Source: Blastomussa wellsi
Taxonomy: Eukaryota > Cnidaria > Anthozoa > Scleractinia > Plerogyridae
NCBI GenBank assembly: GCA_947652115.1
Contig: OX393573.1
Span: forward strand, 8,087,548 to 8,151,547
Length of the DNA stretch: 64,000 bases
Direction of reading: 5' to 3'
Below are positions 21,579 through 33,174 of this stretch, piece by piece. Both the position numbers and the translations under genes were made by a program. The notes below the pieces were generated by a model. That model saw only the letters and a list, made by a program, of their open reading frames with translations, made no database searches and was not told the origin of the DNA. Within the stretch, counting starts at the first letter, position 1; each line of letters begins with the position of its first letter.

Positions 21579-22384
21579 TCTTAGGTAATGTACCAATCAA
21601 TATGAAATTAAACAGCCAGCCATTTCTCCCTCCTAGTTTTGCTTGTCACCACTTCCCTAATTGGATGTCTTTTGGTGAGTGGAATAAATTAATAGGTATT
21701 GATTGTGGGTTACTCCAAAAAAACAGCAAGACGCGACCCAATTATTTCAATTTGCCTTAATCAAAATGTTGCAACTGCAAAATTAATATTGGTTGGTGTA
21801 TGAAAATTGTGGAGTTTGTGTGTTTAATTTGATGTTCATGACAAAGAGGGTAAACAGGTTGGAATATTTAAAAAGGCAACTAAGAAGAAAAAGGAAATTC
21901 TTGAATAATTATTTTCACTTGGGAGATCACAAGTTGGACTGACTTGATGCAGATTATGTAAATAATTGCTACAGTGTATATAATGTTAGAGACAGTTCCA
22001 AAATATTTTTATATTTATGACTCAGGCTGGATATATTTTAATGTTCTCTTTAAAAGAATGCTTATATGCAATAATAAAATTATTGTATTTCATTTTAAAT
22101 TTTGAGACAGAATACCAAAATTATCTTTATTTAAAGTTGCAATGTGAACAGTTCTTCAATATTTTCTGTCTGATACAAAACAGAAAAGGATGTTTGTTTT
22201 CTAAATGTTTTCAGCTCCAGTTACTTACTGCCATTAAATATGGTCTCTGTTCAACAGATTAATTAAGCTCCCCACCCCCTCCCTCCACTTTTTACAGTTT
22301 AAAAGAAAGAAATAATGATACCTAAGAAATGTTCATTTCTGACAATATTTATAAACAGTATTGTATTGCAAGGTAGTGACAATT
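21579..22384. other. ANOS1: 3' flank of the anosmin-like gene
   Basis: Follows the stop codon. AATAAA at 21683-21688 is a possible polyadenylation signal about 105 nt after the stop. The rest is AT-rich and shows no other gene. Confidence 0.4.
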
Positions 22385-22537
22385 AAATAAAGGAGTTTGA
22401 TGTTCATACACGTGACAATGTTTGTGTTAAATTTCCAGACGCTTCGGGCATTGGCCTTCATTCCACACCAATGCCCGAAACGTCTGGAAATTTAACATAA
22501 ACATTGGCACTTTTATGAACATCGAACTCCTTTATTT
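22385..22537. repeat. 153-bp palindrome with PLE-tail-like centre
   Basis: Arms of about 70 bp (AAATAAAGGAGTTTGATGTT and its reverse complement). The central part on either strand reads CCAATGCCCGAAACGTCTGG or a variant. The CGAAACGTC core after a short stem is shared with the Penelope-like element tail near 32050 and the palindrome at 47813-48133. Confidence 0.7.
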
Positions 22538-22620
22538 ACTGTAGTAACAAGTGCCACGCAGCCTATGAGAGTTTTTTGAGCTTCCCAATGTAATATAAGT
22601 AACAATGAAGTCTGATACAC

Positions 22621-22870
22621 AATCCACCGTATGCAAAAAGATGGCGACTGGTACATTAACCTATAATTCTTTGCGCGCAAAAACCCTAAAAACGCTTATG
22701 AAAACGCAAAGAAAAGCACCTAAACTTTCAAACTCGGCAAGAGCAATAGTGTTACTACAAGAACAAATTTCGTGAAATTGTAACTTTCTATATACCTTGT
22801 GGGCTGTGTTAGGGTCGCAAGGTATTATGGTAAAATGTACAGCCGCCGTATTTTTTTCTACAGCGGATTA
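22621..22870. mobile_element. MITE family B, copy 2 (250 bp)
   Basis: Ends AATCCACCGTATGCAAAAAG and TTTTTCTACAGCGGATTA. Its interior shares ACATTAACCTATAATTCTTT, CTTTCAAACTCGGCAAGAGC and GGTAAAATGTACAGCCGCC with copy 1 at 18109-18359. Confidence 0.75.
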
Positions 22871-23579
22871 AGTTCAGTGTATTTAGGGAGAAACGCTAGT
22901 TTATTTGAGTGCTAATCATTTCAGTACTGGACTGGAGCAAGTTACATTGGATAGCATAATTAGACAGCATTTAATCGTGGACTGAAGGTTAGGTTTTAAT
23001 GTTTAGTATTCTTACACTGTAAAAACATTGTGTGCACTGAACATTTGTATAAGCCCAGCTAGTCCATTGTAATTATAAAGGTCTTTCCCAGTATCGGAGA
23101 GAAATTAAAATCCTAATGTATATACATATGATAGAATTTTGCACAAGGAGTAAACATGTTACAGAAGAATTTGTACTTTTTTAAGCACAGCAATTTTCAT
23201 AAATCAACAAACTCAAAATAATTCTGCTATGAATTGTCTAAGGAGGGATCTCAAAGCATTGGCAGACTTTGTTCAAGTTAGGGTTTTTGGTTTTGTTAGT
23301 TGCATTAGCTTAATGAGTGACAACACCATTGCAAAATGTACCAGATAACTAAACATTGTTCTGATCAGTCATTATTATAATTTCCAACATTAATTGTAAC
23401 TTGTTTATGCGTAATTACATTGCTGGTCCAATTTCCTGTTCTCAAAATATGCAATTTGTGTTACAAAGAAATAAATATATTTTGTTAAATTAATATTTAT
23501 ATATATCTATTTAATATTGTTTCTGTGAAATATTTTGAAATTGCATTTGATCTGGGAATGGATTCTTCAGATTCAGTTT
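22871..23579. other. Intergenic AT-rich sequence
   Basis: No open frame, RNA gene or inverted repeat was recognised. Confidence 0.35.
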
Positions 23580-24352
23580 TCAAGGCCAAAAATACTAATG
23601 TTGTAATGGTATCATTAACGAGCTATTGGAAAATAAGCTTATTTGAAAGGCCTTTTAAAAGGAAGAAAAATGGCGTTTTCCTTTTTGTAACATCTCCTCT
23701 CGTTCCAGAGATATTCAAGATTTTGGAATTATGCAAATGAGGTACTGATGATGTCATAAGGTGTGATATCCTATGGGTGTAAAAACACAAAATACAGCAT
23801 ATCTTTGCAAGTAATGATGCAATGAAATTGAAACTTGGTGAGCTTGTTACAGCCTAAGAAATACATCAGATGGTGTATATTTTGGTGTTGCTATGGCAAC
23901 ACATCTGGTTCCAGATATCTAATATACAGGATTAAAGGTTAATTAGGAGAACTAGTGCAATATGGGCATTGTTCATGCTTTAAATGATCAATATTTTGCC
24001 CTATACAGTCACAAACGAGTAATATTTGATTTAAAGAGGAAAGAGACTGGAACCAAGATTGTTGCCATAGCAATATCAAGATATGTATCAAGAGGTGTAT
24101 TTCTTAATGCGCAGTGTGCTTGCAAAGTTCCAGTTACATTGCATAATTACTTGCAGAGATAGCCGTGTTTTGTGTTTTTACACCCATGCTTTCAAACCTT
24201 TTGACATCAGTACCTAATTTGCATAATACAATAATCTATATATCTCTGGAACGAGAGGAGATATCACAAAAAGGAAAACGTCATTTTTCTTCATTTTTAA
24301 GGCCTTTCAAATAAGTTTATTTTTCAATAGCTCATGTTTTTTCATTTCATAG
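23580..24352. repeat. Inverted pair of dispersed repeat family A (about 770-bp palindrome)
   Basis: Left arm 23625-23925 and right arm 24055-24340 are imperfect reverse complements. Both contain CTCTCGTTCCAGAGATAT / ATCTCTGGAACGAGAG, GCCTTTCAAATAAG and GTTTTTACACCCAT. Each arm is also a copy of the repeat at 12526-12830 and 25020-25290. Confidence 0.75.
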
Positions 24353-25019
24353 GCACTAAAACCTTTAACCCACCAAAATCATGATTTTCTGTATGGGGAG
24401 GGTGGGGGTAAACCACAAAATACTCCTGCATGGGACAGTGTCTGTCTTGTGTGGCTTGAGAGTGTGGTATTTCGGAAAATTTTAGGCATATATAAACTGG
24501 AGGTGGGGGAGGGGTTCACTCTCTGTTCTCTGTTCTTGTCTCTTTTTGTCTTTCCGACCCTTTCCTATTACAAAATACCATGGCGATGTTCCCGCCGCCG
24601 TCGACATCTCGCTTCCCGACCCCTGCCCTCCCGCCTCCTGCACTTCTTCCGTCCCCTGTCTGCTCCACAAACTGGAACCTACTTAATAGAACACCTCTCT
24701 AAATCTCACCAGGACATTCTCAAAAGTGGCGTCCCTGTAAGTCGTCCGAGCTTTCTTGTTGGAGGGGCTCTTTAAAACGCTTTTCAGCTTATTTAAAGCT
24801 TAAGCGATTTATCATTTCATTCTGTATTTTGGATATGATTCTAGTATAAAGCCTATAGGCCAAGCCTATATTGTTTAACCGACGTGATCATGTCAGGACA
24901 CCGTGCGCGCCAACATGGCCGCAGTCTCGTCTCCAGAGCCGGCGTTACCCTTATCCAGCGGAACGGGAAACTACATGTCTCCATTCAGGAGTCTCCAATC
25001 TAAGCCATTTTAAAGCAGT
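24353..25019. other. Intergenic sequence with a C-rich stretch
   Basis: 24580-24660 is GC-rich (CCGCCGCCGTCGAC), but no supported gene or promoter could be assigned. Confidence 0.3.
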
Positions 25020-25290
25020 GAAAAGTAGTCTGCATGAGAAGGAAAATGGCGCTTATTTTTTTAACATTTTTTTTCGTTACAGAGATATTAAAATTTTTAA
25101 AATGTGCAAATTAGCTAAGTGTTTATGTCATAGACTCGACCAAATTTTAATCAAATATATGAAGAAAAAATATCTCACCCAGTTTGTATCACAAATGTTT
25201 GATTCTTTGCATCATTACTCTACTAGGTGAGTTATGTAATATGAGATTAACATTTATGTTACCATGGCAACTTTCAGGGTCCCAGACCTC
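25020..25290 (+). repeat. Copy of dispersed repeat family A
   Basis: GAAGGAAAATGGCG, TTCGTTACAGAGATATTAAA, ATGTGCAAATTAG and TTACCATGGCAACTTTC match the order of blocks in 23580-23930. Diverged. Confidence 0.6.
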
Positions 25291-26921
25291 CCCGATATTC
25301 AAGACTATTCTGGCCAAAAAAAGATAAGCAAGATTTTGGCTTTTTATCTGATTGGTCGAGAAACAATGCTTATGACGTGTTTGTGTTCCCATTGGCTGTC
25401 TTGTTTACAAATAAATGAGTCTTCCGGTCGAGACAAAGTATGTTTACAAGTTCGAACGATTGTAATGATTTAGCTGAAACCCTGACAAATTTACGGCATA
25501 ATTATCAAAAGGCCGAGCACAGCGAGCGTTTTTAAACGCTTACAAGACGCGTAATTTGTTTGCTTGGAGATGTTTTTCAATTATTCTGCAGACATTTTTC
25601 GCGCCTGGTGGAAATCTGAGCCACGAAATTAAAGCCAATTAACTGCAGTGGTTTTGACAGCTGACTTGGGAGGCGGATGGCGACCGGTTCAATAAATATA
25701 TGAGGCGTAATTTTTTTCTTCTTCATCAGTTAAAAAAAGAAAACGTCTAAAAAATTTGCCTGATCGCAGGTTAGGAGCGAGCATCGCTACTTCTTATTTG
25801 CCTCCAAAATTATGATAATCATAATTTCCCGGTCAGTCGATCTCGGCCCAGAGTCTTCAATTTTCGAAGTGCGCGGTCATGAGAGAATTTCAAATGGCGG
25901 GCGAAGGCGAGAAAAGAGTGTTTTGCTTTGGTGGCTTTTTGTGGATTTTCGACGGAATCGTCATCAAAAACTCCGTTTTAGTTGGTCATAACTATCCTTT
26001 ATAAAGCTTGATTTACTGCAGTCTTATTCTAGCGGATTTTCAACTGGATTTTGTCGCCCAATAGTGGTTGCTGATTGCCTGGCCAAATCAAAGCAAATAA
26101 TTGGCATGTAGTTGGTCCATAATATTATGTGCTGGAATATTGTTTGTACATGCAAAATGAACCATAAACTACGATACCCAATGGATACTCAAGCTGCAAG
26201 AAGTTACTATAAAGTATTAAGGTATTTCTCACCTGGTTTGGCTAGGTTTTCCCATAAAAGACCCTGAGAAAATGATATCAGCCATTTTAGTTAGCAGGAA
26301 ATTTGTCAAGAGGTAATGAAAGGCAGCTTACAGACTGGAATATTTGGCGGGAGTAATTTTCAGAATGCGGGACGCCAAATGCACTGTTTGCTTATTGCTT
26401 ATTGCATTTGGCCCTTTCCAACAATTAAAAGCTAACTGCAAGGTGACATAACATTTTGTAACTAACTGCCAGCAAACATGATTGGAACTAACCACAACCA
26501 AACTGCATTTGGTGTTCTGCAAGTTATCCCCCACTGTAAATATTTAGGGTGAAAAATTAGTCAGTGTAAAACCCAGGCTGCAGAATACAGACTGTGGACC
26601 AAGTGTAAATTGCAGACCAATGATAAGGTAACAAATTACTACTGAAATCACTTACATCATAAAAGTAAAAAGTACACAACTTTATTTTTAATAAAGTTAG
26701 CAGAGTTTTGCAATCAAATTCAGCATACTAAAGTATGCACAAATCCAATAGTGCATGCCTATTGCAAGAGCAAGTCCCGGGAAGAATTACTTCACCCAAG
26801 CTTGGGTAGAATAACAGGAGTGCTGCTGGAGATTTGAAACCTACAGGGGACATTGTTTTTTAAACTGCAGCACTGATATTTTTTCCTAAAAATGATCTAA
26901 ATTATGTTGACTGTTGACCTG
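25291..26921. other. Intergenic sequence, nothing recognised
   Basis: Unclassified AT-rich DNA with a few GCGCGA/CGAGCG motifs. No frame with family resemblance. Confidence 0.3.
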
Positions 26922-27148
26922 GTTACAGTCTTCCCGTAAAACCGTGAACACCTGAAATATTTCAAGAATGTTGATTATGTGGTGACCAATCACAGCAAAG
27001 TTCATGACGCGAACAAACCTCAAAACCACAAACTAATTACTGTTGGTGTTTGCAGTTTAGTTTTCTCTCACCCGATTGGCTTTTTTCTTGTAACACAACA
27101 TTCCATATACATTTCTGATGTTCACGGTTTTACGGGAAGGACTGTAAC
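26922..27148. mobile_element. MITE with 29-bp TIRs (227 bp)
   Basis: Left end GTTACAGTCTTCCCGTAAAA and right end TTTTACGGGAAGGACTGTAA form an almost perfect inverted repeat that extends into ACCGTGAACA / TGTTCACGGT. The interior is non-coding. Confidence 0.8.
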
Positions 27149-28452
27149 GAATGAATGTTTCTGATTTCTTTTTAATTTTACAAAAGTTCAAAGTTGAAGT
27201 TCAGATCTCACAAAAATGTTATTTTGGCCAAATTATTTTATGGAGATTGGAGATTGGTCTTGCAAAACATCTTTATAATTCTAATCGTCACACAAGCCGG
27301 AAATGTTTAATGCAAAGAATCATTTTTTTCCATGGTGGGGTTCTAACAACAATTTCCAGTATAATTCTGTGATTTCAGCAGTATTTTGCTAAGTACATGT
27401 ACTTTATTTTCAGTCTGCAGTCTTCAGATTGTGGCTTTGTGGCTTTTATATTTCCTGGATGAAATGTAAGAAGGAAGAAAATAATTGCCCTATGGTTGAC
27501 TATTTATCAAAAGATGATGAAAAAATAGCAATAGGCAATGTTCAAATCGCAAAGCTGGGAGTTCAAATGTGCTCCGCGAGTTTCAGCTTACATTTTGAAT
27601 TTTAAAGCGTGATTCCCAGTTCAGCGATCTATACTAAGCATGTCTTTATTTTGAGTGGTCTGATGATAAATGACATAAAAATTTAATGGTGGAGCTATTA
27701 TTTTCCGTTTCTTTGAAACAGGTGGTATTGCCTCATTTTATACATCAAAATGAAACCGGATTTTGGCAGTTCCCTCAAGCAATTTGAGTTGAAAGTTGGT
27801 TAGATCAAATTGTAAATCAATATTGGAACACTGCACTGTGCAAAGTTACCATCAAAAGAACAACCGGTTTTACTGGAATATTTATTCTGTCACCAGTTAT
27901 CAAATTCAAAGGATTAAAGTATTCATTGCTTTCCTTACTGTAATATCTAACCAAAGTAATAAGAATACCATTTTACTACCAGTTAAAGTTACTACCAGTT
28001 TTTATACAGAAAATTAGCAGATAATGGTAGTAGTAAATCCAACGGCCTCTTTATTTGATAAAAACTACACTGATTAATAACACTGCCCCAATTTATACGG
28101 TGGATAACTTTAAAGTTAAAAGGCTATTTTTATTTCTAGAGTAATATCATTGTAAATATCTTAATTTGTAAATAGTTTCTCCTTTTTACTTATCTATAGG
28201 CTTTTATCTTAATTGTTGAAATTTATTCAATATTTTTGTTTTTAGAGGGCCACCAGGGAGAATACATGTACTTTTAGTAATAGGTGTTACCCTCTCTAAA
28301 TAAAGGTTTTACTAGGTTTTTTAAACAAACAAATATTGTTAATAAACATAACAAAGTTAAGAATCCCAACTGGCAGGAGGCAGCACAGTTGGCTATTTAT
28401 AAGTATAGCCAAGGAGTTGAACTCAGGGCTACCAAGAACAACACCAGCTAGT
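27149..28452. other. Intergenic AT-rich sequence
   Basis: No gene or structured repeat was recognised. Confidence 0.3.
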
Positions 28453-28512
28453 GGTCAGAACAGGACTTGAGGGACTTGAACCCGCTTGTGCAATGTTCTA
28501 ACCACTATACAT
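28453..28512 (-). ncRNA. Degenerate tRNA-like SINE fragment
   Basis: Minus strand reads GTATAGTGGTTAGAACATTG, then GCGGGTTCAAGTCCCTCAAG. GTGGTTAGAAC resembles an A box and GGTTCAAGTCC a B box. No full tRNA fold is possible. Confidence 0.45.
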
Positions 28513-28671
28513 TATAATAAAAATTGGTGTTAACATATATTGTGATACTGTTGTCCTAATGGTCAGTATTCTAGTAAATAACCATGGTTTAGCAATAAAA
28601 AATGGTATATTGACCCTCAGTAATGATTGTTTATTATCCAAAAGATTCAAGTGTATAGGTTTCTTCATTTG

Positions 28672-28770
28672 CTGAATAGGTGCAGACTTATTGCTAGTGC
28701 ACTTGACTCCAGTTCAAATGGTCCAGGTTTAAGCCTTGACCAGGTTTTAACTAAGCTTCGCTTCATTCCA
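28672..28770 (+). ncRNA. tRNA-derived SINE, copy 1
   Basis: Contains TTGCTAGTGCACTTGACTCC, then GGTCCAGGTTTAAGCCTTGA: a weak A box followed at tRNA spacing by a B box. The same sequence recurs on the minus strand at 33035-33132. Confidence 0.6.
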
Positions 28771-28980
28771 TATCCATGGGTTTTCAATTTGTGGAATTTT
28801 ATATATTTTTTTCTTATTTTCATTGTTTTCTTCTTTTTCGTTGTATCCATTAATTAATACATTTTTTTCTACAGGGTGATGTGCACAATTTCATGGGTTA
28901 TATAAATATTTGTTGTTACTGAGTAGCAAAAAACAGTAGTAGTGGTAATAGTATAACCATACTTGAAAATAGGATCCAAC

Positions 28981-29278
28981 AGGGTTCGTACAGGTCATGG
29001 AAAACCTGGAAAGTCATGGAATTTTATAATTTCAATTTCCAGGCCTGGAAAGTCATGGAATTTATGTGTGGTTCACGGAAAGTCATGGAAAATTATGGTT
29101 ATTTAAAAAGTACAAAATCCATTAGGTTTTTTCGTGAAGAAAGTAGTAAAAACGTACCCAAAATGAAAGATGATTTCCTAGAAAATGCTCAAATTTAGGT
29201 TATGAAAAACTTGGACAAGTCATGGAAAAGGTCATGGAAAGTCATGGAATTTCGAAAGTTCAAAAGAGTACGAACCCT
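28981..29278. mobile_element. MITE with AGGGTTCGTAC ends and internal TCATGGAAA repeats
   Basis: 298 bp bounded by AGGGTTCGTAC and its reverse complement GTACGAACCCT. The interior repeats AAGTCATGGAA/GGTCATGGAAA about eight times on the same strand. No open gene and no clear target duplication. Confidence 0.7.
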
Positions 29279-30536
29279 CCCAAACAAAGAGAAACGTAAC
29301 AACTGCTTTTATTAAAAACTAGAATATGGGATAATAGTGCAAGTTCTGATTGGCTTAGCTATCATCAGCGGTATGATAAGCGTTAACCTGCGTGCAGCTG
29401 CACGAGTACGCGCCAACGAGAAGAGCCAGGGGGCTCAAATATTACAAGTTTTGTTAATAAAAAAATTATTCCACTCGCGCTTTTTTTTGGTACGTCACAG
29501 TTGTAGCCAACTTGGCCCTTCGCGAGCCTCGTTGGCTGTCTACCAATTTATATCCAATGTGCGCTCGTGGAATAATTGGGAAATATAATTCAAAGGCGAC
29601 AGACCACAATCTCAATGTTGGCTCCTGTAATAAATATAATCTAATTGCCATAACCGTTCATCAGTAGGATGCCTAAAATGCTTGTAATTCCACAATTGGT
29701 TTCGGCTCCATTAAATCCTAATAACGACGATGATGATAAAGACGACGATGATAGTAAAGAGTACAAGGATTGTGTTACAGGTTGTAACTGCTAATTTGAT
29801 TACCTTGTGATGTAATAACAGCAGCAAAATTCGCTTTTACGCTACTGAAGGTGTGAGGAAGAGAAGAGGTAATGAACAAAGTAGTTTTCGTGTAGTCTCT
29901 ATTCAAATCCAAACCCTTTTATACGTCGTTTTTAAGATAACTCTTCCATATACCTGCCACAGAAAAAGATTTCTGAACCACGCTGGTACCAAAACATTTC
30001 TTCGGTTAGGCGTCGTTGCCACTGTGCTCACTTGACCAATGCGGTGACTGTTCGGAACAACAGCTAGGCTAGGGCCACACCCAACAAACAAACTGTGACA
30101 GAATGCATCCTTTACCCAGATTAAATGAATGAAACTATGTGATATTGAAACATTTACAGGTGTTCTTGATTGTTGCTGAGAAATATTTATCTATTCCTTT
30201 TTTCCAGTACATAATCCATTATTTTTCCCAGCCAGGAATTAGAACAAACCGTCGAATTCCGTTGTTCTCAACAAGACTCAAGCCTTCGTCGAGCTGATTC
30301 TTCAGTCGTCCTTTCAAGTTTCAATCAGCCAGCGCAAAATAGCGCAATGACAAGCGCAATGACAACTTACATGATAAAACATATACTAAACCATTTTACC
30401 AGCTAACCAGCAACATTTGCGCTGGACTATGCCAGATAAAGTGAGGAACAGACTCGTTGACTGAGTGCTCCTGGAAAAACTGGAATTAATTATCTTATCC
30501 TCGATTAACTTGTTATGTACATGCTGAACCAAATGG
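29279..30536. other. Intergenic sequence, nothing recognised
   Basis: Contains a GATGATGATAAAGACGACGA-type run near 29725 but no supported gene. Confidence 0.3.
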
Positions 30537-30626
30537 GGGTGTAGAATTCACAAAAAGTCACAAAATTAACCCCGTTTTTTATCAAAACAAAACTAAAATT
30601 GGGGTGTATGTTGGGTATCCAGGTAT
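30537..30626 (+). repeat. Single unit of the 100-bp satellite, left of the PLE
   Basis: Contains CACAAAATTAACCCCG, AAAATTGGGGTGTATGTTGG and ATCCAGGTAT, the same order as the array at 32121-32800. The unit breaks off at GGTAT, and the array resumes in register with GGGTTATATCGCC after the PLE. Confidence 0.75.
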
Positions 30627-31930
30627 CCAAACATTTTTTTGATTTACGCACTGTTAAGGAACCAAGCTCGGAAACACTACTCCGCCTGGCTGAGTTAGTG
30701 TTAACACTCAACTGTTTTTCATTCGCGAACAATTATTACAAACAAATCAATGGCGTGGCCATTGGTACCAAAATGGGACTCAGCTACGCCAATCTTTTCG
30801 TAGGCTACATTGAACACCAATTTTTCAATCAATACAACGGCCCAAAACTTGAACTCTATCGTCGCTACATTGACGACTGTATCGGTGCTACCTCTTCTAC
30901 CAGAGAGGATCTCAATCAATTTATAACCGCTGTTAATTCGTTTCATCCTGCCCTTAAATATACCTGGGAAATTTCCGATACTTCCTTAGCATTCCTGGAT
31001 ATCAAAGTTTCTATCGAAGGCAACGGTTTATGCACCAGTGTGCACTGCAAACCCACAGATTCTCATAGTTATTTGTTGTATTCATCTTCACATCCATCAG
31101 ATGTCAAGAATTCCATTCCTTATTCTCAGTTTCTTAGACTTCGCCGTCTTTGAAGTGACGACTCTGATTTTTCCTTAAAATCAGAGGAAATGACCAATTT
31201 CTTCGACAAACGCGGCTATCCTGTTTCTGTTGTTCAAGCGGGCCATCATCGCGCCAAACAAATTGATCGACAGTCAGCACTACAAACGTCACAGAGAGAA
31301 AACAACGATAGAATCCCATTCACCCTCACATTTCACCCTCACAACCACGCAGTTAAATCCATCATTCTCAAAAACTTTAAATTACTTCAAAATGATCCCG
31401 ACACTGGTAGAATCTTTTCGCAACCTCCATTAATTTCATTCAAACGCGACAAAAACATAGGTAACTTTTTAGTCAGAAGTGCATTCCAAACTAGTGTTCC
31501 GGAAGTGGACCCGGAAGTTTTGAATGCGCTCGCGCACGATGCAAAACATGCCCTTTCATTCACAACGTTGACAAAATATCGGGACCCAAGCGATCTATCA
31601 AAATCACTGATCATTTCACCTGTACGTCAGTCAATGCCATCTACTGTATAACTTGCACTCTGCAAAAAGTTATACATCGGCGAAACAGGGAGACGAATAG
31701 GCGACCGATTCCGAGAACACCTTCGTGGCGTAGAGAAAGACGACAATGCATCGAAACCGGTCGCGAGACACTTCAATCTCCCAAATCATTCTAAGCAACA
31801 TATGGCAGTCTGCGGCCTTTTCCTTCACCAAGGAAACACGGAAAGCCGTAAAACTCTAGAACAAAAATTTATTTTTCAAATCGGCACTCTTAATCCTCAC
31901 GGTATCAACGAACGCTTTTCATTCAACTAA
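30627..31930 (+). pseudogene. PLE reverse transcriptase-GIY-YIG endonuclease remnant
   Basis: The open frame to 31153 has RT blocks GVAIGTKMGLSYANLF and the catalytic box YRRYIDDCIGA, then LAFLDIKVSIEGNGL. A TGA stop at 31151-31153 interrupts it after RLRRL. The same frame continues (DSDFSLKSEEMTNFFDKRGY) to about 31630, where a frameshift moves into the GIY-YIG domain: AIYCITCTLCKKLYIGETGR, DRFREHLRG, ending in NPHGINERFSFN and a stop near 31928. In this family the RT copies the RNA at a nick made by the GIY-YIG nuclease. Here the N-terminal RT half is missing and at least one nonsense and one frameshift mutation are present. Confidence 0.85.
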
Positions 31931-32120
31931 TTAATTCCGTTGTTTTCACATTACCAGGCACCAGCCAACAGCGAAGCTCCATCTTTCTGTATATAAAAGA
32001 CACACGACGCACAATTCCTTGATTCGCTCCGACGAAGGGCTAACGCTCGAAACGTCAGCAATTGAATCTCTTTACGGTGGCCAATTGACATTATCAACCC
32101 AGTTGATAAAGCCACATTAT
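30627..32120 (+). mobile_element. Penelope-like element, 5'-truncated, inactive
   Basis: Encodes the back half of a Penelope-like RT and a GIY-YIG endonuclease. It begins abruptly inside the RT and is inserted in the middle of a 100-bp satellite, whose units continue on both sides. The 3' end (31931-32115) contains CCGACGAAGGGCTAACGCTC followed by GAAACGTCAG, resembling the hammerhead ribozyme core reported in PLE terminal repeats but with one core base changed. No target duplication could be fixed. Confidence 0.85.
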
Positions 32121-32800
32121 ATGGGTTATATCGCCTGCTATATCGAATTCGAAAAATTAATCCCGTTTTTCAGTCGTTATCAAAACAAGTAAAATTGGGG
32201 TGTAGATTGGATATACAGGTATGGGCTATATCGCCTACTATGTCGAATTCACAAAATTAATCCCGTTTTTCAGTCGTTATTAAACAAGTAAAATTGGGGT
32301 GTAGATTGGATATACAGGTATGGGCTATATCGCCTACTATGTCGAATTCACAATATTAATCCCGTTTTTCAGTCGTTATCAAAACAAAAGTAAAATAGGG
32401 GTGTAGATTGGGTATCCAGGTATGGGCCAGATCGCTTACTATGTCGAATGCACAAAATTAACCCCGTTTTTCAGTCGTTATCAAAACAAAACTAAAATTG
32501 GGGTGTAGATTGGATATACAGGTATGGGCTATATCGCCTACTATGTTGCATTCTGAAAATTAATCCCGTTTTTCAGTCATTATCAAAGCAAGTAAAATTG
32601 GTGTGTAGATTGGATATCCAGGTATGGGCTATATCGCCTACCACCTCGTTTATCAGTCTTTATAAAAAAATAAAGTTGGAGTGTAGGATGGATATTCAGG
32701 TGTGGGCTATGTCGCATACTAGTTTGAATTCGCATAACTAATCCGACCCGTTTTTCAGTCGTTGTTACAATTAAGTAATAGGGGGATAATTTTGTGATTT
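32121..32800. repeat. Satellite, about seven units of about 100 bp
   Basis: The segment CCCGTTTTTCAGTCGTTAT recurs at about 32162, 32262, 32361, 32463, 32565, 32645 (diverged) and 32747. Units also contain ATGGGCTATATCGCCTAC and AAAATTGGGGTGTAGATTGG. Divergence grows towards the right. Confidence 0.85.
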
Positions 32801-32810
32801 ATACCTAATG

Positions 32811-32932
32811 CTGGTGCTAGTGTTGTTTTCACTACGAATCACCGCGACATAGGCGACATAAGCACAAGTAAAACGGACAGTATCCGTTGTTCTTATGCTT
32901 ATGCTTATGCGCTAGTGAAAACCAGCCTTTAC
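32811..32932. mobile_element. Short MITE with GCTAGTG...CACTAGC ends
   Basis: GGTGCTAGTGTTGTTTTCAC at the left and GCGCTAGTGAAAACCAGCC at the right are inverted. The centre has CACAAGTAAAACGGACAG and repeated TTATGC. Its right edge resembles that of 12197-12525. Confidence 0.6.
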
Positions 32933-33034
32933 GGCTGACAGTAACTTCAGTGTTAACCACCCAATAGCATTTTCATTTGCATGTACCCAGGTTTACACAT
33001 AGTTGGAGCGAGGCACTGTGGGAGATAAGGGTCT

Positions 33035-33132
33035 TGAGCAAGAAAACTACACAATGACCTGGTCAAGGCTTAAACCTGGACCATTTGAACTGGAGTGAAG
33101 TGCACTAGTCATTAGGCCACTGCACCTACACT
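33035..33132 (-). ncRNA. tRNA-derived SINE, copy 2
   Basis: Minus strand reads AGTGGCCTAATGACTAGTGC (A box TGGCCTAATG), then GGTCCAGGTTTAAGCCTTGA (B box). It is the same family as 28672-28770 and better preserved at the 5' end. Confidence 0.65.
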
Positions 33133-33174
33133 AATAAAAAAGACCATTTGACTTGCCCACTGCACCTTAAATCG

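Noticed and set aside
24449..24775. 108-codon open frame in a GC-richer patch
   Set aside because: No domain, no splice or promoter support and composition changes half way; judged chance.
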